Assembly: GCA_024697185.1 (NCBI GenBank)
Contig: JAILGB010000013.1
Coordinates: 62,001-126,000 of the forward strand
DNA length: 64,000 nucleotides
Direction of reading: 5' to 3'
Source: Opitutales bacterium
GTDB taxonomy: Bacteria; Verrucomicrobiota; Verrucomicrobiia; Opitutales; UBA953
In this document: in pieces, positions 1-8,930 of the stretch
Numbering within the stretch: position 1 is the first letter of the stretch
How the letters are laid out: each line of letters begins with the position of its first letter
Notes under the pieces: generated by a model
What the model saw: the letters and a program-made list of their open reading frames with translations, nothing else
What the model was told of the DNA's origin: nothing
Databases searched by the model: none
Translations under genes and position numbers: made by a program

Positions 1-128
1 TTCATATAAAAAACACGGTTGGTCGCAATAGAAAAGCGGACCGTCGCCATATCAAGCGCCGGCAACTTACGGTAATCTGGATCCCGAGTAAGATTTCCGA
101 GCAAAATAACGCGATTAAAGGAAGCCAT
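1..128 (-). CDS. ssb: Single-stranded DNA-binding protein, N-terminal part (runs off window edge)
   Basis: Own translation from ATG at 128: [42 protein letters not shown]..., the classic SSB N-terminus (NxVxLxGNLTRDPxxR). Not in ORF track because it is truncated. Lies next to rpsF. Confidence 0.9.
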   Translation of the reverse strand, partial: MASFNRVILLGNLTRDPDYRKLPALDMATVRFSIATNRVFYM

Positions 129-155
129 TTTCGATCTGTCGAGAAACGGATTTGA

Positions 156-434
156 TTAGAGCGCCTGAACCATAATGCGCTTGATCGTGCGATCAAGACG
201 AAGTTTCTCTCTAAACGAAACCGCGATTGTTTCCGGAGCCGTCACATCAAATTGCACATAATGCGCGCTTGGCATACGGCGATCGGTGATGCGGACGAAA
301 TCCTTGACACCCAAATCGTGAGTTTCATCGAGGGTTGCGCCCAAGGCGGCAAACAGTTTCGTCGCTTTTTCGATTTGAGTAGCGATCGCTGTATTGCGCA
401 CGTCAAAAATAACGTTAAAACGATACTTTTTCAT
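156..434 (-). CDS. rpsF: 30S ribosomal protein S6
   Basis: Translation MKKYRFNVIFDVR...HYVQFDVTAPETI...; size and ssb neighbour fit S6. Confidence 0.88.
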   Translation of the reverse strand: MKKYRFNVIFDVRNTAIATQIEKATKLFAALGATLDETHDLGVKDFVRITDRRMPSAHYVQFDVTAPETIAVSFREKLRLDRTIKRIMVQAL

Positions 435-1015
435 TTTGTTGATTTTCTATTGATTAAATTTTGTGTTGCGCAAAAACCATTTTTGATAATTTGGTCTATG
501 CATTCGATAATTTCTATAACTTTTGTTTCGAAGATTTTTTGTTCTTCATCTGTCAATTTTCCGAGAACATAATCGGCAAGCGGCATTTCGCGCACCGGTT
601 TTTGTCCGATCCCGACGCGGACGCGCATAAACGCGTTCCCGCAGTGCAAGATGACATTTTCCACGCCGTTGTGTCCGCCGGAACTGCCGCCGAGCGACAA
701 TTTAATCTGCGCAAACGGCAAATTTATATCGTCGTGAACGACAATCGCATCAGCGATATTCAAACGATAAAAACGCTGATGGGCTTGAACACATTCGCCA
801 CTGAGATTCATGAATGTCTGCGGTTTCCCGAGCCAAAGCGTTCCCGTCGGGATCGACACTTTGGCGAACTCACCTTTGAAAGCCGACTGCGAAAAACTTG
901 CAGCCATTTTTTTCGCGAGGGCATCGACTACTCTAAATCCCACATTGTGGCGGGTATTTTCGTATTCTTTGCCGGGATTGCCCAGACCATAAATTGCAGT
1001 GACGGGCATTTTCAA
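431..1015 (-). CDS. pth: Peptidyl-tRNA hydrolase
   Basis: YGLGNPGKEYENTRHNVGFRVVD, KPQTFMNLSGE, VHDDINLP, GGSSGGHNG motifs. Confidence 0.95.
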   Translation of the reverse strand: MKMPVTAIYGLGNPGKEYENTRHNVGFRVVDALAKKMAASFSQSAFKGEFAKVSIPTGTLWLGKPQTFMNLSGECVQAHQRFYRLNIADAIVVHDDINLPFAQIKLSLGGSSGGHNGVENVILHCGNAFMRVRVGIGQKPVREMPLADYVLGKLTDEEQKIFETKVIEIIECIDQIIKNGFCATQNLINRKSTK

Positions 1016-1068
1016 AATTTAAAAGAACAATTGCACTTAAAAAGTGCCTTCAAAACAGCGGAGCCGGA

Positions 1069-1677
1069 CTATTTTTTTGCCGCATCAGCCGCAGGAGCCG
1101 CCGCGTCGTCCGCAACAGCGTCTTCATCCTCAGCCAAGCATGATGCCACGACCGTATTTTGGTTTTTCGGGAACGTTACACCGGGGATTTCCGGGAGATT
1201 TGTAACGTGAATCGTCTGGCCGGCGTGCAAGTTGCTCACATCGACAACAACAGCTTCCGGAAGATCCTTCGGCAAGCAGCGGATCTTGATTTCACGAACA
1301 ACTTCGAGAACGCCGTTTTCCGCCAAAACGCCGACACAGTCGCCCACAGAGCGAACCGGGATCGAAATCGTCATCATTTCATTCGGATCCACTTCGAGAA
1401 TATCGACGTGAACGATTTTTTGGGAAACCGCATTGCGCTGGTAGTCTTTGACAAGCGACAAGATCTTTTTGTTTTCATCGATCGTCACTTCGACGAGAGC
1501 TGCGTTGTCTCCCTTGGCGCGCATCATTGTGCGGAATTCGACCGCATCAATAATAATCGGCTTCGAGTTGTTCTTTGCATAAATCACGCCGGGGATCGCC
1601 CCTTCGGCGCGAATGCGACGGGACGGTCCACGACCGATGCCGTCACGCGATTTTACATTGAGTTTATATAGTTTCAT
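1069..1677 (-). CDS. rplY: 50S ribosomal protein L25/general stress protein Ctc
   Basis: L25/Ctc N-domain (RDGIGRGPSRRIRAEGAIPGVIY) plus TL5-type C domain and acidic/Ala tail. Confidence 0.92.
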   Translation of the reverse strand: MKLYKLNVKSRDGIGRGPSRRIRAEGAIPGVIYAKNNSKPIIIDAVEFRTMMRAKGDNAALVEVTIDENKKILSLVKDYQRNAVSQKIVHVDILEVDPNEMMTISIPVRSVGDCVGVLAENGVLEVVREIKIRCLPKDLPEAVVVDVSNLHAGQTIHVTNLPEIPGVTFPKNQNTVVASCLAEDEDAVADDAAAPAADAAKK

Positions 1678-2121
1678 TTTGATAAGGTGCCGTTAAGTCG
1701 CGGGCCCGCGTCATTGCGGCCGCTCCCCGACCGGCACAAGTCGAGATTTGAAGATTAATTATGTCATTTTTTTTAAGTTGTTGTCAATTTAAAAGAGAAT
1801 AGGGAAACGGACGGCAAAAGAATCTGAGTTTTTCACCCCATTGTCCGATTGCTTCGCGGGAACGAAAAATAACGATAAAAATGATCAAATCGGCATATCC
1901 TTATAAATCCGGCTCAATCGTTTAAAATTCATTCCCGAGGCTAAACGGGATCATCTTCGGGAACACCCGCAAGCCGTTCAAAAAAATCCATAAAAATCCC
2001 CGAATTTTCCGGAGATTTGATCCTATATTCGCGCCTCGTCTTCTTTCCCGATTCTGTTCCCCCAAAAACTTAGCGCAAGATTTTTGACGGATTCCGCTAA
2101 AAAATCCCGTTCCCGCACAAT

Positions 2122-2156
2122 AAAAAACTCCGTTACGGGAACGGAGTTTTTGTTTT
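2122..2156 (-). terminator. Rho-independent-type hairpin after map, 3' arm contains the GGGAACG motif
   Basis: aaaaaactccgttacgggaacggagttttt inverted repeat followed by T-run. Confidence 0.75.
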
Positions 2157-2916
2157 AAAGTTTTGTTAGGATTTCGGGATCGCCGTCGGTGACAAGAACC
2201 GTGTGTTCCCAATGGGCGGCAGGTTTCCCGTCGGCTGTTTTTACCGTCCATGTGTCCGCCGCGTGTTTTATCCGATGGCTTCCGAGACAAATCATCGGCT
2301 CGATTGCCAATGTCAGGCCGGCTTTCAGTTTTTCTCCCTTGTGCGGTTTGCCGTAGTTGGGGATCGGCGGTTCCTCGTGCATTGTGCGCCCGACGCCATG
2401 GCCGTTGTATTCGCGAACGATCCCGTAGCCGTAGGGTTTGATGTAGCTTTCGATCGCGTAGGAAATATCGCCGACCCGGTTGCCGACACGAGCCGCCGCG
2501 ATGCCGGCATAGAGCGCCTCCTCTGTAATTTTACTAAGTTGGCGAACCGGCTCGGGAACGGGTTCGATTAGAACGGTCCGCGTATTGTCGCCCACCATTC
2601 CCTTATATTTTGTCACGACATCCAAGGAAACAATATCCCCCGGCTTGATTGTCGTCTTCATATCGCCGATCCCGTGAATCACGACATCGTTGACGGAAAT
2701 GCAAATCCATCCCGGGAACGCGCATTCTCCGTTAAAACAACCGTGCGCCGTGCTTTCACAATGGAGGTCCTCCATCGCCCGCTTAGCAACCATATCGATG
2801 TCATAGGTTGTCATTCCCACCTCAACAGCCTTTGCCGTGCGGTCGAGCACCATCGCTGCGACCTTGCATGCCTCGCGCATTCTCGCGAGCTCGTCAGGAC
2901 TGAGAGGTTTTAACAT
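2155..2916 (-). CDS. map: Type I methionine aminopeptidase (ORF-track start at 3045 is too long; ATG at 2916 avoids secY overlap)
   Basis: MLKPLSPDELARMREACKVAAMVL..., HGIGD, LDVVTKYKGMVGDNTRT, NGHGVGRTMHEEP, EPM motifs. Confidence 0.93.
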   Translation of the reverse strand: MLKPLSPDELARMREACKVAAMVLDRTAKAVEVGMTTYDIDMVAKRAMEDLHCESTAHGCFNGECAFPGWICISVNDVVIHGIGDMKTTIKPGDIVSLDVVTKYKGMVGDNTRTVLIEPVPEPVRQLSKITEEALYAGIAAARVGNRVGDISYAIESYIKPYGYGIVREYNGHGVGRTMHEEPPIPNYGKPHKGEKLKAGLTLAIEPMICLGSHRIKHAADTWTVKTADGKPAAHWEHTVLVTDGDPEILTKL

Positions 2917-2923
2917 AAACGTA

Positions 2924-4465
2924 TTAGAGGGATGAAACCAAAACCATAATCCACTTGTAAAGCGCGACAGCCAAGCCCAATGCAAAAACGCCCAGGAGAA
3001 TATAGGTCGTCTTGCCAAGACCTTGTGCGGCATCAACATCCGCAATCCGGCGCGGATTCATCGAAGGCATCGCAATGCCGCCGATACGGCTCTTTTTCAA
3101 AAATCCATCATAATGGCGCTGCAAAAGCAAAGACTCCACTTGGCGCATCGTATCGAGCACGACACCGACAACGATCAAACCCGAAGTCCCGCCAATGACG
3201 CGGGCGAGACGAGGATAAAGATCAAACTCGTAAATAAAGAAGTCCGGCAACAACGCAATGACAACGAGGAAAACACCGCCGGCAAAAGTCAAACGATTCA
3301 TCACAAATTCGAGATAATTCGCCGTATGCTGACCCGGACGCACGCCGGGAATATAACCGTTGTTCTTTTTCAGCTCATCAGCCACCTGGATCGGTTTAAA
3401 CATCACCGACACCCAAAAATAACTGAATGTGAAAACAAAAAGCGCCATCAAACAATAATAGACATTATGTCCAGGAGCGATTGCCGCACCCCACGGGACC
3501 AAGAAATCCAACGCGGGAACGGTCGTTCCCAGCCATGTGAACGGCAAGGACAAAAACGACAATATCGCACCGGCAAAAATCACCGGCATAACTCCGGCAT
3601 AATTGACCTTCATCGGCAAAAAATTCGACTGCCCGCCATACATTTTTCTGCCGACCATCCGCTTGGCATATTGCACGGGGATTTTTCGCACCGCCTGAGT
3701 AATTTCAACCAGAGCCGCGCAGCCCGCGACAAAGAGAAGGAGCATCCCGAGGAAACTGCCGAGACCGTGCTGGGAAGCGCCGGTGCCGTCAATAATCTGC
3801 TCGCCGAACAATCCCGAAACGAACGGAGAAATCGCATTGGGAAGATCGGCGACAATACCGAGCACGATAAGAATCGATGCGCCGTTGCCGATCCCACGCT
3901 GTGTGATCTGCTCTCCGATCCACGTCATGATAAGCGCACCCGCCGTAAGAATCAAGGTGCCTAAGCAAATAAACAAGGTCTTGTCGCAAACCAAGATGTT
4001 TTCCGAAAAGTTTTGCAAGCCCAACGCATGACCGACCGTAGAGGGATTCGAAAGCATCTGGGTCACCATCAATCCCTGCACAAAACCGATCGCGATCGTC
4101 ATATAGCGCGTATATTGCGCAATCTTTTGCTGTCCGTTTTCTTCTTGTCGCAAGCGTGCCAACTCGGGCCAGACGGCTCCCAAAAGCTGCATGATAATCG
4201 ACGCGGAAATATACGGCATGATGCCCAAGGCAAAAATCGCGCCCTTGAGCATCGCTCCGCCCGTGAACGCATTGTATAAACCGACCGCTCCCGTCGCACC
4301 TGTTCCTTCGAGGATTTGTTCGACAAATCCGGCAAGGACCGTCGGGTCAATTCCCGGCAACGGCACGTTCGCTCCGATACGCGAAATAAAAATCAGTCCG
4401 AGCGTAACGATAATACGATTGCGCAATTCCGGGACCTTCCAACTGTTGATAAACGCACTAAACAT
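2924..4465 (-). CDS. secY: Preprotein translocase subunit SecY
   Basis: NSWKVPELRNRIIVTLGLIFISRIGANVPLPGID, multiple TMs, VNRLTFAGGVFL. Confidence 0.95.
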   Translation of the reverse strand: MFSAFINSWKVPELRNRIIVTLGLIFISRIGANVPLPGIDPTVLAGFVEQILEGTGATGAVGLYNAFTGGAMLKGAIFALGIMPYISASIIMQLLGAVWPELARLRQEENGQQKIAQYTRYMTIAIGFVQGLMVTQMLSNPSTVGHALGLQNFSENILVCDKTLFICLGTLILTAGALIMTWIGEQITQRGIGNGASILIVLGIVADLPNAISPFVSGLFGEQIIDGTGASQHGLGSFLGMLLLFVAGCAALVEITQAVRKIPVQYAKRMVGRKMYGGQSNFLPMKVNYAGVMPVIFAGAILSFLSLPFTWLGTTVPALDFLVPWGAAIAPGHNVYYCLMALFVFTFSYFWVSVMFKPIQVADELKKNNGYIPGVRPGQHTANYLEFVMNRLTFAGGVFLVVIALLPDFFIYEFDLYPRLARVIGGTSGLIVVGVVLDTMRQVESLLLQRHYDGFLKKSRIGGIAMPSMNPRRIADVDAAQGLGKTTYILLGVFALGLAVALYKWIMVLVSSL

Positions 4466-4488
4466 CGTGATAAGTAAAATAAATACGA

Positions 4489-6855
4489 CTATTTTTTGGC
4501 GGAAGAGTCGGCGCCTTTAATGTAATAGCGGCCGTAACTCTTATAGTTGCCATTATAGGTGTAGTGGTGGGCTGTTCTCATTTTCATCTGATTGAGCACC
4601 GCACCGAAAACGGGAACGCGCGCATCCATCAGACGGCTAAGATTCGATTTCAACATCATTCGATGGATCGCATCAAATTTGATCGTAAGAATCAGTCCGT
4701 CACAAAGCGGCAGAACATTCAAAATGTCCGAGACTGCGGCGATCGGAGGCGTATCCACGATAATACGGTCGTATTTTTCACGCACTGTCGAAATCAGTTC
4801 CGCAAACTTTTTGGAATTGAGGACGCGCGTCGGGCTCTTTGCCACCTTATCGACACCGAGAACATCAACGCCGGGAACGACATCGTGAATAATCGCATCT
4901 TCAAGCGAGATTTCGCCGTCAAACCACGGAAGAATTCCTTTGCCTTCGATGTCGAGCTCAAGCGTGTTGGCGACATTCGGCAAACGCAAGTCCGAGTCAA
5001 TCAGCAAAACGCGCTCATCGTGCAAAGCGTAAACCTGGGCCAAGTTTTCCGAAACGAAAGTCTTGCCCTCCGAAGGGGTTGTCGATGTCACCGCGATCAC
5101 TTTTGCCGTCGCAGAAATATCGCCCAATTTCAATGCGGAATACATCGCGATAAAGGACTCCTTCACTTCGCGAGAAACAATCTTCGAAACCGCCAAAGCC
5201 TTATCGATTTTGGACGCCTTCAATTTGGGGATTGCCGACAAAAGAGGAAGATTCAAGGAGTTTTCAACATCCTTTGCGGATTTAACTTTGTCATCAAAAA
5301 ACGACAGCAACAACACGACGCCGACACCGATAACCAAACCGCCGACCGCACCGAACAAGGAATTCATGAAGAAGTTTTTGTTGGCGGGGAAAACGGGCGA
5401 ACTCGCGCTGTCGAGCGGCTGGACAATGGAGGTGGATGTTGTTGTGAGCTGCAGGCTTTGGTCTTCCAAATTGATGCGCAAGCGCTGCAACAGTTCCGAG
5501 TCGTTTTTCAACTGGGCGTCAAGCGATTCCAGTTCTGTGCTGGCTTCGCGCAAACGGGCGATTTGATCCGCCTTCTCTTTGGCGCGGCGTTTGGCGCTCT
5601 CAAGACGGCGTTGGGCGGCCGTATAATTGTTGTTAAACTCTTCAACCGCCTTGTCAACAGCCTTGCCCAATTCCCTGTTGGAAGCCTCGAGTTCCTGACG
5701 AGCCTGCTTCAGCTGCGGATGGTTTTCGCCATACTTTGTGCTCATCGCCTCAACATTGGTTCTCAGCTCCGTTGTCTTGGAGATCAACTGCGAAACCAAG
5801 CCGTTTTGGGAAATGTAGGAATTATAATAAAGTGGCACATCGTCCTGCTTCATTTTTTCAAGTTCGACGCGAGCCGCCGTCATGTCATCAAACGCTTTTT
5901 GCTCTTGATCGCGAGTGCTGTTGGCGGCGGTCAATTCCGCGCCGACCGTCCCCATGTCGATATTGAGCAAATCGTTACGCTTGATAATGTCAATACGCTG
6001 ATGGCGCTCGGTATCGATCTGCTTTTCAAGATGGGCGATTTTCACTCGTGTGCTCTCGATGATCGGAGCCACACGGCTTTGACGGATCTCCATATTGTAT
6101 TTGCAGATTTCGTCGATAAAATAATCCGCCATTTTTTTGGCGACTTCCTTCGTGCGATGGGTGTAGCCGATTGTGACGATCATCGTCCCCTTGTCCGGCT
6201 TGACCAAACTGTGGGATGCGATAACCTCTGTGGGCGTCATCGGTCCCGTGAAAATATTGCCGTCGCGATAAGGATCGACGACTTCGGAAAGTTCCTCCTG
6301 GGTCAGACGATTTTGAACACGCTCGACAATCTTCGTTGACATCATGATTTCAACCTGGGTCATCAAGTCGTCCATTCCCGTAACCATCGAGTCCGAAGAG
6401 CGCGTCGTTCCCGTGGACAAATTGATCGCCTGGCGCAAAAGTTGCACCCGGCCTGCCGCCGTATATTCGGGAACGACATTGTAAGTATAAACCAATGCCG
6501 CCGTCACGACGATAAACATCGACAAAATCAAATACCAGACATGCTCACGAAAGATTGTGACATAGTCCGCAAAAGTGCGATTTTGAAACGCATCGACAAC
6601 AACAGAAACTCCGTCTGCCATCGCGTTCCCGTAACCGCTCGTATAACCGTAGTTACGCCGATAAGCATAACCGTTCCCGTAGCCGTAGCCGTTGCCGTAA
6701 CCGTAGCCGCCATAGCCATAACCGTTATCGACAGCATCTTCACGGGCGGAGCTCTCTGCTTTGAAGGCTTTTTCTTGAGCCTGTGCGCTATTTTCAGACG
6801 CACTCTTCATTTCTGCAGAGGACGGATCTTCAAAATAATCTTTTTCTTCACTCAT
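4489..6855 (-). CDS. Polysaccharide co-polymerase / BY-kinase (Wzz-Wzc type tyrosine autokinase) with Tyr/Gly-rich N-terminus
   Basis: Wzz-like TM domain, coiled-coil, Walker A TSTTPSEGKTFVSENLA, Walker A' VLLIDSDLRLPN, C-terminal Tyr cluster YTYNGNYKSYGRYY. Confidence 0.92.
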   Translation of the reverse strand: MSEEKDYFEDPSSAEMKSASENSAQAQEKAFKAESSAREDAVDNGYGYGGYGYGNGYGYGNGYAYRRNYGYTSGYGNAMADGVSVVVDAFQNRTFADYVTIFREHVWYLILSMFIVVTAALVYTYNVVPEYTAAGRVQLLRQAINLSTGTTRSSDSMVTGMDDLMTQVEIMMSTKIVERVQNRLTQEELSEVVDPYRDGNIFTGPMTPTEVIASHSLVKPDKGTMIVTIGYTHRTKEVAKKMADYFIDEICKYNMEIRQSRVAPIIESTRVKIAHLEKQIDTERHQRIDIIKRNDLLNIDMGTVGAELTAANSTRDQEQKAFDDMTAARVELEKMKQDDVPLYYNSYISQNGLVSQLISKTTELRTNVEAMSTKYGENHPQLKQARQELEASNRELGKAVDKAVEEFNNNYTAAQRRLESAKRRAKEKADQIARLREASTELESLDAQLKNDSELLQRLRINLEDQSLQLTTTSTSIVQPLDSASSPVFPANKNFFMNSLFGAVGGLVIGVGVVLLLSFFDDKVKSAKDVENSLNLPLLSAIPKLKASKIDKALAVSKIVSREVKESFIAMYSALKLGDISATAKVIAVTSTTPSEGKTFVSENLAQVYALHDERVLLIDSDLRLPNVANTLELDIEGKGILPWFDGEISLEDAIIHDVVPGVDVLGVDKVAKSPTRVLNSKKFAELISTVREKYDRIIVDTPPIAAVSDILNVLPLCDGLILTIKFDAIHRMMLKSNLSRLMDARVPVFGAVLNQMKMRTAHHYTYNGNYKSYGRYYIKGADSSAKK
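6635..6728. repeat. Tandem short repeat encoding YG/YGN repeats in the BY-kinase N-terminus
   Basis: ccgtagccgtagccgttgccgtaaccgtagccgccatagccataaccg; encodes NGYGYGGYGYGNGYGYGNGYAYRRNYGYTSGYG. Confidence 0.85.
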
Positions 6856-6931
6856 AATTTAATGTGACAATTTTACCAAAAAAAAATTTGTGCTACGAGA
6901 ATTTTTTTACTTTAAAAATTTTAAAACACCG

Positions 6932-7477
6932 CTAAACTAAAATATTTTTCACGGTTTCGACTATTGTCTCGACGCTTGCGAGACAACCCTTTCCTTCGGT
7001 GCCGCAAGCGAGGCGGCCGTTGGCGGGTTCCACAATTTTGTTCCCTCGGGAACGCAAAATTTCTAAATTTGCCTGAGTTGCGGGATGTTCCAACATATTG
7101 CAATTCATCGCCGGCGCGATCAAAGCCGGGGCCCGTGTCGCCAAATATGTTGCGGAAACGATGTCGGGAGCCAATCCGACGGCGAAACAGGCGATAATGT
7201 TCGCCGTCGCGGGAGCGACCAAAAAAAGATCCGCCCATGTTGCAATCTCGATATGTTCCGGCTGCCATTTTTCCGGCAACGCCCACATGTCTTGAGCGAC
7301 GGGATTCCGAGACAGGGTCTGCAGCGTCAAAGGCGCGATGAACGCCTTTGCCTCAGGTGTCATCAAAACACGAACTTCGGCGCCGGACTTTGTCAATGCC
7401 GAACAAATATCCGCCGCCTTGTAGGCTGCAATCGAACCCGTAACCGCCAACGCTATTTTTTTTCCTTCAAGATTCAT
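6932..7477 (-). CDS. coaC: Phosphopantothenoylcysteine decarboxylase (CoaC-type flavoprotein, no CoaB domain)
   Basis: KIALAVTGSIAAYKAADICSALTKSGAEVRVLMT, APAMNCNMLEHPATQ, ACGTEGKGCLA; start ATG at 7477. Confidence 0.85.
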   Translation of the reverse strand: MNLEGKKIALAVTGSIAAYKAADICSALTKSGAEVRVLMTPEAKAFIAPLTLQTLSRNPVAQDMWALPEKWQPEHIEIATWADLFLVAPATANIIACFAVGLAPDIVSATYLATRAPALIAPAMNCNMLEHPATQANLEILRSRGNKIVEPANGRLACGTEGKGCLASVETIVETVKNILV

Positions 7478-7494
7478 AACAAACTTTAATGTTT

Positions 7495-8136
7495 TTAAGG
7501 TGCCAGGCGCGCAATTTTCCAAGTCCCGTCCTCACGGGAACGCTCATACGCAAAACGGTCGTGAAGCCGGGAGGGACGCCCCTGCCAAAACTCGATTCTC
7601 TCCGGGACAAGCCGATAGCCGCCCCAAAAATCCGGCAACGGGACTTTGCCCTCTGAAAACTTTCGCTTCATCTCGTCAAATTTTTTCAACAAAACGGATC
7701 GCGAAGAAATCACCTGAGACTGATGCGAAACCCACGCCCCCAACTGACTTCCCCAAGGACGACTCAAAAAATAGCGCAACGACTCCGCTGTCGAAATTTT
7801 CTCCACGCGGCCCTCGACGCTGACCTGTCTTTCGAGTCCCAACCACGGGAACAAGAGCGCCGCTTTTGGATTTTGGGCGATTTGTTCGGCTTTTCGACTG
7901 CTGTAATTTGTAAAAAACACAAAGCCGCGTTCGTCATAAGCCTTCAGTAAAACCGTTCGCACCGACGGCGTTCCCGCCGCATCCGCGGTACAAAGGCTCA
8001 TCGCGTTGGGCTCGATCAATTTGGCTTCGCAAGCCTGGTCAAACCATTTGCGAAACTGCGCGAACGGATTCGCATCAAGATCCGGCAAATCCAAACCTGC
8101 GCGCGTATATTCGTTGCGATACTCAAAAAGATCCAT
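7495..8136 (-). CDS. pdxH: Pyridoxamine 5'-phosphate oxidase
   Basis: [46 protein letters not shown]-terminal [18 protein letters not shown]. Confidence 0.95.
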   Translation of the reverse strand: MDLFEYRNEYTRAGLDLPDLDANPFAQFRKWFDQACEAKLIEPNAMSLCTADAAGTPSVRTVLLKAYDERGFVFFTNYSSRKAEQIAQNPKAALLFPWLGLERQVSVEGRVEKISTAESLRYFLSRPWGSQLGAWVSHQSQVISSRSVLLKKFDEMKRKFSEGKVPLPDFWGGYRLVPERIEFWQGRPSRLHDRFAYERSREDGTWKIARLAP

Positions 8137-8891
8137 CAGTTTTTTGCTCCGGTAAAAATCGGGTGTCCCGCCGGGATGCGCGAATCCGTTTTCCCCTGCG
8201 AAAGCTCCGAGCTGTCATTTTGGCGTTCCCGAGATAAAATTTCCTGCCGCGCCGATTCCACGCGCGCCTCAAATTCGCCCATCCCGGAAATCACACTGTC
8301 CACAAACATTTGAACTGAAATCAAGATCAGCAGGATCCCGACCAGACGCTCCAAAGCCAAGCCGCCGCGCGCACCCAACAGCCGCAATATTTTTTGAGAG
8401 CAAAAAAGCAATATCACGCTCACCAGCCACGCCAAAACCAACGCCACCAAAAACAAATATGTCTGTTCCGGATGCGTTGTAAATTTCGCGCCATGAATCA
8501 TCACGATGGAAAGCCCGCTCGGACCCGCATACATCGGAATTGCGATAGGGACGATAAACGGCTCGAGCGGAGCATCCTCATGTCTGCCGGGGCGTGTTGC
8601 GGCCGTCACCATCGAAATCATGGGGAAAACCATTCCCAATGCGATCAAAAACAAAACCAAGGATCCGGAAATCCCCAAAGTCGCCCGGTCGATTTGCAAC
8701 CATGAAATAATCGATTCGCCGATAAAGAAGAAAAGCAGGAGCGCCAGCAATGCGAACAGCATTTCCCGCAAAATCACGCGGGAACGATTTTTTTCGGGGA
8801 CATTTTTTAACAATGTCGGCAAGAGCAACGCCAAGCCAATCGGATCTAAGACGATCAATAAAATTAAAGTGTAAGAAATTAAAATTTCCAT
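8136..8891 (-). CDS. MarC family integral membrane protein
   Basis: Multi-TM protein; [36 protein letters not shown]; MarC/UPF0056 pattern. Confidence 0.85.
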   Translation of the reverse strand: MEILISYTLILLIVLDPIGLALLLPTLLKNVPEKNRSRVILREMLFALLALLLFFFIGESIISWLQIDRATLGISGSLVLFLIALGMVFPMISMVTAATRPGRHEDAPLEPFIVPIAIPMYAGPSGLSIVMIHGAKFTTHPEQTYLFLVALVLAWLVSVILLFCSQKILRLLGARGGLALERLVGILLILISVQMFVDSVISGMGEFEARVESARQEILSRERQNDSSELSQGKTDSRIPAGHPIFTGAKN

Positions 8892-8930
8892 CCCTCTTCA
8901 AATTATAGGGCAATCCTGCGCTTTTTTCCG

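Noticed and set aside
1922-2290. 122-aa minus-strand ORF between rplY and map
   Set aside because: Basic low-complexity sequence overlapping map out of frame; no domain, no RBS seen
4564-6339. 591-aa plus-strand ORF
   Set aside because: Antisense to the BY-kinase gene; Arg/Gln/His-rich composition typical of shadow ORFs
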